DNA of 64,000 nt, from the NCBI GenBank assembly GCA_002897115.2, contig BCIH01000005.1, positions 287,308 to 351,307 on the forward strand. Reading direction: 5' to 3'. The stretch comes from Prototheca cutis. Lineage: Eukaryota; Chlorophyta; Trebouxiophyceae; Chlorellales; Chlorellaceae. Shown here one piece after another: positions 54,834 through 64,000 of the stretch. How positions within the stretch are numbered: position 1 is the first letter of the stretch; the number at the start of each line of letters is the position of its first letter. A model generated the notes under the pieces. That model was not told where the DNA came from. It ran no database searches and worked only from the letters and a program-made list of their open reading frames with translations. The translations under genes were made by a program, and so were the position numbers.

Positions 54834-57132
54834 AGGAGCGTCTCAATTCCGGAAAATCCGTCGGCAGCTCCGACTCACATATTTTTGTGCCCTCGCCGAC
54901 CCGTCTCACAGACATGAGCTGCATCTGGGATTACCTAACGAAGCCACCAATAACGTGAGAGTCGAAATCCGGAAGGGGTCTGCTGGACCCCAGAAGCATA
55001 CCAATTGCCCTGAAGCGTGCCGGTGTATAGAAGGACCAGTTTTTGTGACTTTGAGGAACGTTTGGACCACGTAGTTCGCTCGATATGCTGGTAGGATTGC
55101 ACTGCGTGCGGCCAGGATGGTCCAGATGTGACAGGGCGGGTGAGCGGGCTGGACGAACGGAGCTCGGGCTTGCCCAGGCAGGCGCGGTTCTTTCGAGCCC
55201 GCGCTCGGTCGACCGCGGTCCGGTATTTCCCAGGATGGAGCGGCCCTAGGTTCCTATTCACAACTTTAGAAGCCATGAGTGTGAGTGCCAGGTTCGCAGG
55301 GGATCCAGCCACCCCTACGGGGTGTCTGGAGCGATCAGCACGGCGCTGCTCGCTGTTACTGTAACTGCGACGTCGAGGTGTCACATACCACGTGCAATAC
55401 CCGTGAAAGCCGGATGGACGGACCTTGCATCGCCCGTGTGACGTGCTGGCACACGATATAGACTTCGCACACTGGAAATTCGGACTACATTTTGACAAGG
55501 TGTGGCTACCGAGGCGTGGCGCCGGCAGTTTCGCAATGAATTCCCGTTCCAGCCGTTCCGGCCCTCCCGTGCCGCACCACCCACTTTGCCCCGCCCCACG
55601 AAAATGCTCAGTCGACACCCAGATAACAGTGCATGAACAGTACCTCTCCATCATAACGGAGCGTACTTGCGGGCAATCACTCTTCGAAGTTTGCGGCGGG
55701 GGGNACCGACGGAGGTCGCGCCCACTAGACGGCGCGTACAGGCCCGCGCAGTGCTTGTTAGCTACAGAAATAANTATGANNGACCTTNTTATATGATGTA
55801 TTACACAGGTTGGGGCTGTATATGTGCAGTTACTTAGGTTTTCCCGGCAGGCCGCCTCAGGCCCTTATCCGCGACGGCGGAAGTGCCTGAAGGGGGACTG
55901 GGTCACACCCAGTCTGGAGCTCCTGAACAAGCACTTTCAGGGGGGTATATTCCACAAGACGGCCTCCCAACCATGCCTACATATCCGTATGAAANGGTGC
56001 CTAGTCAGGGCTAGGGAAGTAATGAGCGCTTGTTGGCAGNTCAGTCTGGGAGCCAGCNTNANGGTCCACANTGGGCANTGCANGGGCNACCGTTTGTTTG
56101 GGTCTCCATTGTCGCACTGGGCCTCACCCGGGCCCTTTTGGTCTTTTTGCGGGCCCGTTCCAGCCGTGACTTGTGTCGCTTCCTGNACCCGCTGCCTGGC
56201 ATTTAGGGAACTCCGTCAGAAACCCCTCCGCGTCCAACTCCGCCGCCAGAACGTGGAGCGCATCCACAGGGATATAATCCACCATGTTGCGAACAATTTG
56301 AAGAGGCATGCTGCCCAGGCATGTCTGGACATTTCTCCACATGGCACCACATTGATGATCTTCTCATCCACCGGGTGCCGACGGGCCTGGGACGCAGTCT
56401 CTAGGTTTGTCTTCGCCTTGGGTTTCTGCGCCTGGAGTCAGGCGGCCCAGCTGGCTGTCAATGGCTCTGCCCCGGAACCTGACCGCAGTGATGCATTGCA
56501 TTGTGGTGGCTCCTGCTCGGCATAGCGAGTGTTGGGCCGGCGCTGGTGGATGCTGATCCGGTAGCCGCCCGTCTGGGGCTACGGTCTGTGTTGCACGTGC
56601 AACCCGGACTCCCACCAACATTTCTCCAAGCCCCAGGCCATGCAAAAACCCCTTTTCTGTCCGGTCACGTTTCCCGCACCTACACCGCACTGGGCTTACC
56701 TTCCCATCCCAGAAGATCACACCATGGAGTACACGGCAGCATTCCCCACACTACCAGACACCTTTCCCCAGCTTCATACAGGGGGGAGATCACTCTACAA
56801 TACATGCCTTGTGTACTGGGTAACAAGCCACTGTCGTAGTGAGCACACAACAATCAGTCTTCTCTGTGCTCTGAGTCGAGCGGTCTCGAAAATGGGTATG
56901 GCCTGGCATGAGTAACCGCGTTGCCACGTACCATATGTTCCGCGCCGGATTGATGTCCCCATCGCTGTCGCGCAGCTGCCATGGTCTGATGTATCACCAA
57001 CTTGTCACTGGGGAGCACTGGAACCTGAAGCTTTTCGGACCTATCGTAAGCTGGGCAGCAGTACACGATCGGTTGCGCTCCTCGTTCTCTGCCCTTTTTG
57101 AACAATGCTTTCGACCGGACCAAGTGCACACC
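54834..57132. other. Poorly resolved region with ambiguous bases
   Basis: About 2.3 kb with N bases between 55704 and 56190. The minus-strand frame 54935-55654 is open for 239 codons, but no domain was recognised. A minus-strand segment at about 56310-56200 reads NMVDYIPVDALHVLAAELDA and EGFLTEFPKCQ, which looks like real helical protein and may be the 3' exon of the candidate gene at 57.1-57.5 kb. Another minus-strand piece near 56980-56905 reads LRDSDGDINPARNI between an AG and a GTACGT. The sequence quality is too poor to build a gene. Confidence 0.3.
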
Positions 57133-57509
57133 AAAGCATCTGGGAATCCGGTCGCGCCTGTTGCGTCCCCATCGACCGGGGCAGCCACAAAATAGGCCCG
57201 AGCCGACGACGGGTCCAAAAATCCTCGGCGTCCGTTCTGACCAGGTGGGTGTGCGATAGGAATTCCTGGTTGACCAGTCGGGCATTTGCTCGGTGTGTAT
57301 GTGTGCGCGAGGGAACAGAAAGCAGGGTGGGGGATGACCCCTTGGCGTGGCGGGCATCGTTCCCGCGGGCGGTGTGATGTCGCCTCCGCAGTGGCTCCAG
57401 CAAACCTCGTCCGTTGCAAGCTCCTTCGGGATCACCATTTCACGCACGTCCTCAGGCCGCGCGTCGCTGGATCCAAGGCCGCCCAAGATCCGTCTGAACA
57501 GGCCGGCAG
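57133..57509 (-). CDS. Hypothetical spliced gene fragment, product unknown
   Basis: Two minus-strand exons join in phase. The first (57509-57406, after TGCTTAG) reads AGLFRRILGGLGSSDARPED and VREMVIPKELATDE to a GTTTGC donor. The second (57265-57133, after TCAACCAG) reads EFLSHTHLVRTDAEDFWTRR and LGPILWLPRSMGTQQARP to a GTGTGC donor. The ED.FW ending is reminiscent of BSD-type helical domains, but the match is too weak to name. A possible start exon, MDGIFAFIESWEARVFQT, lies at about 57788 but ends in a stop unless spliced earlier. Possible further exons lie at 56.9 and 56.3 kb. Confidence 0.35.
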
Positions 57510-58158
57510 CTAAGCAGTGAGTCTCAGGATTCCCAGGGAAGCTGGAGCGCACCTGGCTGCTTTTTGTTGGGGTGGGGCATGTGCTTGCATGTGATGATAT
57601 CCTGAGAGTGGGGGTGACAGTCATGCCTGGTTCGTGCGGATTGTGGCATCGCATGACTCCATGCTCCGTGTGCATGCACACGCAGCTGGTCTGACTTGGC
57701 GCGGAGTTGCGGCGTAGAAGCGGGCGAGCCACCTAGGTCTGGAAAACCCGGGCCTCCCAACTCTCAATGAAGGCAAAGATGCCGTCCATGTTCAGGTGGT
57801 GCTACCATTGTGGGGCACCCCTGTAGGGGTCTGGACTGGGTCTCTGGACTGGGTCCTGAAATCCCCGTCGATCAAGCGGGCGTGGGCATCCTGAGTAGGG
57901 CCTGGCGGCCTGAATTCATTGTGAGGGTGCCCCCCCCTTCGAGACGTGATGGACATTACGCAGGGGGACGAGGAAATAAACTCCACTCCTGATTGCGCAG
58001 CGTCCTCTTACAACGTCGATGGCTGAAATTCTTCCCCAGATCTTTGCGTTCGAAATGCTGACCGTCGCTCTCTCGCATACGCAATCTTGAGTACAACAAA
58101 TAGAAAGCTTGAGAGCTTAGCCCAAGTCCTCCAAAGGACCAATAGCCCCACGACTACC
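57510..58158. other. Spacer upstream of the RWP-RK gene
   Basis: About 650 bases holding a possible minus-strand start exon (ATG about 57788) and the presumed RWP-RK promoter. Nothing else was recognised. Confidence 0.35.
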
Positions 58159-59779
58159 ATGACATCTCCTACCGCTTCAAGCGGCAAGTGGCCGTATCTG
58201 CGAAGCCGAAAGCGGACTCGAGCAGGTATGTTGCTTGTGATGGCGTTGGAAAAGGCTTGGCCTCCTAATCTGCCGGGATGCTGCCCCAGTTTGCAGTCGG
58301 TTGGATGGCACTGGGGGTGTTGAGTTAAGGATGGAAGATCTCCCACCGGAACTCTAACGTCCTGCTCGAGCTGTCAATGATAGGCGCCCAAGAACTCCCA
58401 ACGTTTCTCCTGCACAGGACGCTTCGCAAGCGACATCACGGCCGAGGAGCTGGCCAAGTATTTTCACCTGGTGAGGTGTCAAAGCATTAGGGTTGGGAGG
58501 GGGGAAGATCATTGCACTCAACTTGGCTCATGAACTGGGCACCACTGGGAGCTCGGGGTGCACAACAGAAAATGTGCGTGTTCTGGTGGTGTCGACAGTG
58601 CAATGTGTGTGCTGCACATTGGGTGATTGGCGCAGATGGGCTCTGCCGACCGGTGTGACCACATTACCCTCCAGCACAGCCAGCGCAAGTAGCCTGCAAG
58701 TACCTTGGCGTTGGCTTGACTGCATTGAAGCGCATTTCACGATCCTTTGGCATTGCTGCCTGGCCATACCGCAAGGCTACAAAGGTCGAGATGGGGAGCG
58801 TTGAGGTTAGGGCCAGGCAAATGCCGAGGTTTGTTGGAAAAACCTTGGGTGATGCTTGCTTTTCTTCAGTACGCCTGGATGAACATTGCTCCACGGTTCA
58901 CCAAACGCACTGGCGCACGCCTGCCTCCACCTGACTGCAGGGAAGTGAAAGTGGTTCTGACATGGCATCCCCTGAGTATACCACCATGAACTCTCCCAAT
59001 GGTACCAGCAACATTCATCGGAGCGGCTCCCTACGAGCATCTGCCTTCCTCCCCAGTCCCTGCATGCAGCCCCTCCACAGCTTGCCGATCCCCGGCAACG
59101 ACATCTTGCTGTCCCAGTCGAGCGGGGAGACGGCTCTGACCAGAGTTGGACCTGAGGAATTTGCTGCCAGTCCACGACCTGCACGGCCGATGGCTGTCCG
59201 TGGAGGAATCTTCTTTACGACCACGAATACGGTCGTCAGAGTCCCATTGGACCAATCTCCCTGCCTGGGTGCCCTCCGCACACAGCTGCCGTCCGGAATG
59301 ACGGGGCCACGGGTCGGCGGCGCTCATTTGCTCTGTCACCCGTCTCCTCTCCATCCCGTCTGTCAGACCTCCCTCGCCCATCTCCAGTCTTTCCACCGTT
59401 GCGCTCGGCATCACCACCGCCGCCGCCGCCGCCATCCAGACCATCCCTCCTTGGAAGGGACACGACCAGCACGCCAGTTTCCTTTGATCACCCCTTTTGG
59501 CCTAACCAGCAGGTATATCCTCAATTGAACCGTTCCCAAACGAAAGTACCCCGTGCAGCGTTCCAGGTGCCAACACACCTCGGCGCCAAAGTTGTTCCGC
59601 TGCAGATGGCACGTGATCTCGATGTTTTGGAGATTCCTTCTCAGCAGACACAACCACATCATGCCCTGACAAGTCCCGCTTTCGCTCAAGTACAAGCAGG
59701 ACCCTATGCACCGTCAGGACGTGCGCATGCACAGTGGTCGATTCGAGAACCGTCAGGTTGGACCTCGTCCTTTGAGTGA
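58159..59779 (+). CDS. RWP-RK domain transcription factor (3' part unresolved)
   Basis: Exon 1 (ATG 58159) reads MTSPTASSGKWPYLRSRKRT RAG and joins in phase to RFASDITAEELAKYFHL. The third exon (about 58680-58790) reads PAQVACKYLGVGLTALKRIS and RSFGIAAWPYRK. Together these give the RWP-RK DNA-binding domain, consensus ITLEDLSKYFHLPI..AAREL GV..T.LKK.CR..GI.RWPYRK. Next, after CTGACTGCAG (about 58940), GSESGSDMASPEYTTMNSPN and LPSPCMQPLHSLPIPGNDIL form a disordered tail. From about 59130 three overlapping frames each look partly protein-like (PELDLRNLLPVHDLHG; RRRSFALSPVSSPSRLSDLP; FPLITPFGLTSRYILN), with stops at 59528 and 59779. Hidden introns or sequencing frameshifts may explain this. RWP-RK proteins act in nitrogen response and gametogenesis in green algae. 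The WPYRK ending replaces the usual RWP: the residue before WP is Ala. Confidence 0.78.
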
Positions 59780-60640
59780 GGGAGCCCAGTGTTTGGATGC
59801 TTCATTCCAGAAGCCCACAAGCACTGGATCCTTCCCAACGCGCGAAGCACCACTCGTTTTTGAAATGTTTTGAACCCTCAACCCCCCCCCTAGTGCACTT
59901 TCTGCACATTGCCCTGGGTGGAAATGCCACCGTTTCTTTCGTTGCCGCAGACCCGCAGATCAACTGGTCTGCAAATTGCGACCAGTGCATGCGGGTCCTG
60001 AAGAAGTTGTCATTCTGAGATGCTGGTGGGGCCATGTTTTTTGGTTCTTCTTATGGCTTCTCCCCTTGGATTGTAGTCATCAAGTTCTCGTAATGTCTGC
60101 TGTTGACCAACGCAATGCCGCGTGCTGCCACCAAAAATCCTTCCTTGATCAAATGGCCCTTGCATGTAAGACAAGAACGTTGTTCATATTGTGGAGTGAA
60201 AAAGAATTTCCATTAATCTTGGCAGCAAGCTCAGTACGGGAGCCCCATGTCCTCTGGGTTCCTCCCTCCCAGGCCTACGCGTTGGCTAGGGCTCAGCACT
60301 CATCGCAGGCGACAATGCAAATGATTTCGAACCTCAGCAGACCATCCGGCCTCCCACCACTGCCCACATCCCCGCCCTCACAGTTAGAGAAGAGATGCAT
60401 GACTGAAGGAAGTATCGGTGGGCAGTCTTAAGAGGCGCCAGGCCATTGCCGATCCGCAGACCACCCGTGTCTGCTCGAACGTGGCACCCGGCCGGAGGTT
60501 CCTTGGGCGGCCCGTGGCATGCCGGGTCGGCTATCGGAGACGGGAGCTGAATCATTTCGAGGATGAGCATTGCTCATGTTTGATCCATGTTTGATCCATA
60601 GCGTGCGCGGTTCTCCAGGGCGGGCATCGCACTCGGCGTC
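59780..60640. other. Spacer between RWP-RK and FANCJ genes
   Basis: About 860 bases. A plus-strand frame ending at 60018 reads NATVSFVAADPQINWSANCD QCMRVLKKLSF and could be a last exon of the RWP-RK gene. The FANCJ promoter should lie in the second half. No other element was recognised. Confidence 0.35.
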
Positions 60641-63600
60641 ATGGGAACGCCCAGCAGCTACAAGATTGGGGGATGCGATGTGGTGTTCCCTCACCAGGCC
60701 TATGGCATCCAACTCAGCTTCATGAACAAATGTGTACAGTCATTAGAAGGTGGTCGTAATGCTCTGCTCGAAGCGCCGACAGGTGTGTATAGCGCTGCAT
60801 CATGTGAATGCTTGTGAAGGCGGGGTACCCGTCATGTGCGTTCTGGCCCCTGCATCTGGGAGGATCACCGTTCATGGATGCTACATGGCGTTCGCAGGTG
60901 TCATGCTCGAACCTTGCTGCCCGAACTCTTCCATGCACAGGGTCCGGGAAGACACTCTCCCTGCTGTGCTCGTCCATGGCTTGGCAGCAGCGGGAGAAGC
61001 AGCGCATCGAAAACGGTGTCCCCGGGCCAGCCACCCTGGCTGCGCCAGGGCCCCCCCCGACACCCAGTCAGATCCAGGGAGAGGTGCGCATGGGAGATGA
61101 CGAGGGCGATGGGCTATTGGAGATGCATGCCTCTGGCGGACTGGTGTGTGTCTGTCGGGGGCTAACATGTGCATAGCAGCCCTGCTGAGCACGAGCATCG
61201 GCATGTGCCTCACCTTGATCCAGACCATTGCAGCCGCCGACATGATCCCGGCCGCCTGCATAACCCTGCACAGGGAGGGTTCCTCATCAATGATCCGGTG
61301 GCCGGAGAGCCCCCCCGGCGCACAGCCCCCAAGGTGTTTTACTCGACGAGGACCCACTCTCAGATCGCGCAAGTGGTGTCAGAGCTGCGGCGCAGTCACT
61401 ACCGTCCCAAGATGGTCATCCTGGTGCGCAGGCCTCATCCTGGGCGGTGCTGGCTGTGGGGTGCTCGTATGAGTGGGATGAGGAGGATCCTGGTGTGCCC
61501 ACATGTGCACCGTGAAGCAACCAGCGCTCTGACAGCTGTCGATGGCTCCATGTTCTGAAGGCATCGAAGAAGCACTATTGCGTGAACAAGCACGCGCTGG
61601 ATCGACCGTCTGTGGAGGAGGCGTGCGATGAACTTCTTCGAGATGGCCAGGTGTGGCGTGAGGCCAGGGCTCAGCAGTGTCATCAAGCAGCAGGACTGCC
61701 CGTGACTGCTGGTTTGTGGGTGATCTGAAGTCGATTCACCATCACAACAGCGCCCAGCAGTACAAACCCCTTTGCATTTCCGCACCACCACCGCTTCCAG
61801 TGCTCGTACTTCAAGGGCGTCCAGAGCAACTTGAATGCCGGATTCTCCCACCGGGTACGTCGCTTTGGCCGCGGCTGGGGCCCGGGTGTCGCCCATGCTG
61901 TCCGTGTGTAAATGGACTGGGGCCCTGGGGTCGATCGGTACGGGACTGCACACCCACCCTTGCACTCAACTCTGGACCACGTATGCTCAATGCCATGCAG
62001 GTCCATGACATCGAGGAGCTCCGGTCATGGGCAAAGGGCCACCGGGCCTGCCCCTACTTCCTTGCCTCTAAATGGTCCAAGGTGTCCAATGAGGATGGCA
62101 GCTCTTTGTGTGTGTGTGTGTGTGTGTGTTGGGGGGGGGGGGGGGGGGGGGTATGCACACGCATTTGCACACTTCCCTCCAACCTCGTCGCAACCGCACA
62201 CCGCACCATGCACAGGAAGCAGACCTGATCTTTGGGCCGTACAGCTACCTGGTGGACCCGGTCATCCGACGTGCCCTCGACATCAGTGCGTGCAGACATG
62301 GACCTTTTGTCTTCTTTGTGTCTGTGAATGTGGGAGGGGATCCCCTGGTCATGTGCTGTTGGGCGCCTGGGTCAGCATGCTTCAGCCTTGGGTCTCTCCT
62401 CAGGGCGTTTCGCTCCTTGCAGGTGCCAGGGGTCACCATCGTATTTTCACCAAAATGCCCCCCCCCCCCCCCCAACTATCAGATGTGGAGGGTCACATGC
62501 TCATCTTTGATGAGGCGCACAACATGGAGGACGTTGCCCGTGAGGCCGCCTCCATCCAGCTGGCCGTCCAAGAGCTCGCAGAGGTACAGAAAATGCTGTG
62601 TCTTTTGTGCTTGTGGAAGGTCATGTTATATTCACTGGGAGAGGAACGCACCAGTATCACCCCCTGTTCACACACTCCATGTGCAGACGCGGCTGGCGTT
62701 TGACCGAGCGGCAACGGTCAACGGCAAACCCGAGATCTACAAACCGCTGGAGGAAGTCTGCGAGCGCATGCTCAACTGGATGGGCGCGCGGGAGCAGGAC
62801 CTGGACCAGGTGCCATGCTAGCTGTTTTGTCTGTTTTTTTCCTTGGGGGGTTGGGTTTGGGGGGGGGGGGCATTTTTCCAAGGGGTGGAGGCTGCCTTGG
62901 GAGTGGCTGGACCCCTGGGGCCAGAGCAATGCATGGCTGGTTACATCCGCAGGCCTTGTGCCAGTCCAGCACTCCTCTCTGTCAAGCCAACCGCCACACT
63001 GACAGGCTGCGCTCTACCCCGCCCTCCACACCTACTCAGGGCGTGATCCGGATGCAGAAGCAGAGTCGATTTGACAAGGACGAGGTGGTGTGGCAGGGCC
63101 CGCAGCTGCTGGCGCACCTAGAGGCCATGGGTCTCCAGGCCCAAGCGGTGGAACCTCTCTGGACGGCATACCAGGACGCCCGGGCCGAGGAGGAGGCCAT
63201 GCAGCAGAGCAAGGGTGGGCCAGGGGGTCCAACGGGGATTGCTGGACCCAATGTTAATGACGGCCCTGCGCCTGCTGCTGCGCCAGAGTTGGCAGTGCGT
63301 GTGGGAGGCAAGGCTCTTGGCCTCATCTCCAGGCTCATCCAGATCGCCAAGCTCCTGCACGAGGTATGCGTGGATTTCTTTTCCTTTTTTGGTGGTGTTT
63401 GTGTGTTGGTGGTGGGGAGGGAGCATACGAGTGGACATTGAGGGGGATCGGGGGTTTCATGTGGACGAGCGCGGATGTGAGGAGAAAAGGGGCAACAGCC
63501 CACGTGTGCCATGCGTCCAGGCCCAGGCGCCCGTCTGCTCCCGCCGCCCGACCATCACGCTGCCCGCCGCGCGCCTCATCCCTGCTCGCAGGTCAGCCCG

Positions 63601-64000
63601 GATGGGGCTCGGGACTTTAGGCTTGTGTTTGCCCGAACGTACGAAGGCCGGCGCGGAGGAGGAGGGCCGCCCTTTCGACGGCAGCGGTGCGTGGTGTGTG
63701 GCCATGGGAGGTTCCAGGGAACAACTGCTTTTCAATCCAGTTACCTGAGATCATGTGTCACGGAGTGCAACCCCTACATCGACGATTCTTCATACGGCAA
63801 GATATTGGCCTGCCTGTCGGTAAGGCACATCTTTGGAGACACCCCCGATCCCACACACACCTGCAGGGAGGAGGGCGGCGGCTGGAAATCCTCCATCTCG
63901 CTGTGGTGTCTCAACCCGGCCGTCGCATTCAAGACGCTGACAGGTATTGCTGATGCTGTGTGCTGTTGGGGGGGAGGGACCGTGGAGGGGAGGGTGGCGG
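60641..64000 (+). CDS. FANCJ/BRIP1-type iron-sulfur DNA helicase, 3' end outside window
   Basis: At least eleven exons give about 570 residues before the window ends. Exon 1 (ATG 60641) reads MGTPSSYKIGGCDVVFPHQA YGIQLSFMNK, like the IGGV.I.FP.KAY..QL Q-motif region of FANCJ, and ends NALLEAPT. Exon 2 completes Walker A, GSGKTLSLLCSSMAWQQREK. Motif Ia is APKVFYSTRTHSQIAQVVSE. The iron-sulfur domain Cys are in KKHYCVNKHALDRP, VEEACDELL, QCSYFKGVQS and RACPYFLASK. Then ADLIFGPYSYLVDPVIRRAL and the DEAH box MLIFDEAHNMEDVAREAA. The last exon visible contains SISLWCLNPAVAF, which matches FANCJ closely. This 5'-3' helicase unwinds forks, G-quadruplexes and crosslink-repair intermediates. RTEL1 and XPD are less likely because of the FANCJ-type CLNPAVAF. 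The long G run at 62130-62150 and a C run at 62460-62473 are intronic. Confidence 0.93.
62106..62150. repeat. GT repeat and G run in FANCJ intron
   Basis: A (GT)n tract followed by about 21 G. A C14 run lies near the end of the next intron (62460-62473), 10 bases from its AG acceptor. Confidence 0.9.

Noticed and set aside
54935..55654. 239-codon minus-strand open frame
   Set aside because: No recognisable domain, no splice or start context, and adjacent to N-rich sequence; not rRNA antisense as far as can be judged by eye.
62130..62473. Frameshift in FANCJ at the G and C runs
   Set aside because: Both runs fall between a GT donor and an AG acceptor, and the exons on either side join in phase, so they are intronic.
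1..64000. CRISPR arrays, prokaryotic operons, integrated virus or prophage
   Set aside because: No regularly spaced repeats, no ribosome-binding sites ahead of starts, and nearly all recognised genes are eukaryotic and split by introns.

Overview
The window looks like nuclear DNA of a photosynthetic green alga, most likely a trebouxiophyte of the Chlorella type. That assignment is an inference. It rests on a plastid ferredoxin-NADP+ reductase, a PPR-SMR organelle RNA-binding protein, an RWP-RK factor, a plant-form COX6B, high GC content, and compact genes split by short GT-AG introns whose donors are mostly GTGAG/GTGCG/GTGGG. No prokaryotic operons, CRISPR arrays, rRNA genes or intact tRNA genes were seen. 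Exon edges below come from splice consensus, reading phase and family similarity read by eye, so individual boundaries may be off by a few codons. A few N bases (about 15536, 15563, 29942-30045, 55704-56190) mark weak stretches of the assembly.

Layout. 0.8-5.1 kb (-): theta-class glutathione S-transferase and a PPR-SMR protein. 5.5-8.0 kb (-): a FAF2/UBXD8-like UBX protein. 8.8-10.7 kb (+): ferredoxin-NADP+ reductase. 11.0-12.8 kb (-): branched-chain 2-oxoacid dehydrogenase E1 alpha. 13.2-14.0 kb (+): acyl-CoA-binding protein. 14.7-15.5 kb (-): a degraded or spliced Fanzor/TnpB-like open region. 16.0-18.7 kb: poorly resolved candidate exons. 18.9-20.9 kb (+): SET1/trithorax-type methyltransferase. 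21.5-25.5 kb (+): NPF/POT transporter. 25.9-27.1 kb (-): FAM192A/PIP30 family. 27.6-28.1 kb (-): complex III hinge protein. 28.5-31.5 kb (+): proteasome subunit RPN5. 32.0-35.8 kb (+): DRC4/GAS8-like coiled-coil protein. 36.1-36.8 kb (-): secreted cupredoxin-like protein. 37.3-38.5 kb (-): SPT2 chromatin protein. 39.4-43.4 kb (+): Ku80. 43.8-44.8 kb (-): COX6B. 46.2-47.2 kb (+): Ran-binding protein 1. 47.4-49.6 kb (-): TcdA-type t6A dehydratase. 49.9-52.7 kb (+): TRM11-like methyltransferase fused to ankyrin repeats. 53.0-54.8 kb (+): phosphatidylglycerophosphate synthase. 54.9-57.8 kb: poorly resolved, N-containing. 58.2-59.8 kb (+): RWP-RK factor. 60.6 kb to the window end (+): FANCJ-type helicase, truncated by the window.

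The genes are mostly unrelated housekeeping functions arranged in convergent and divergent pairs, as is usual in a compact algal nucleus. Themes that recur are tRNA modification (TcdA, TRM11), DNA double-strand-break and crosslink repair (Ku80, FANCJ), chromatin (SET1-type, SPT2) and mitochondrial metabolism (BCKDHA, hinge protein, COX6B). The most unusual items are the Fanzor-like region, the TRM11-ankyrin fusion, the DRC4-like axonemal protein, the PPR-SMR protein with a C-terminal hydrophobic segment, and a cupredoxin fold that appears to have lost its copper ligands.
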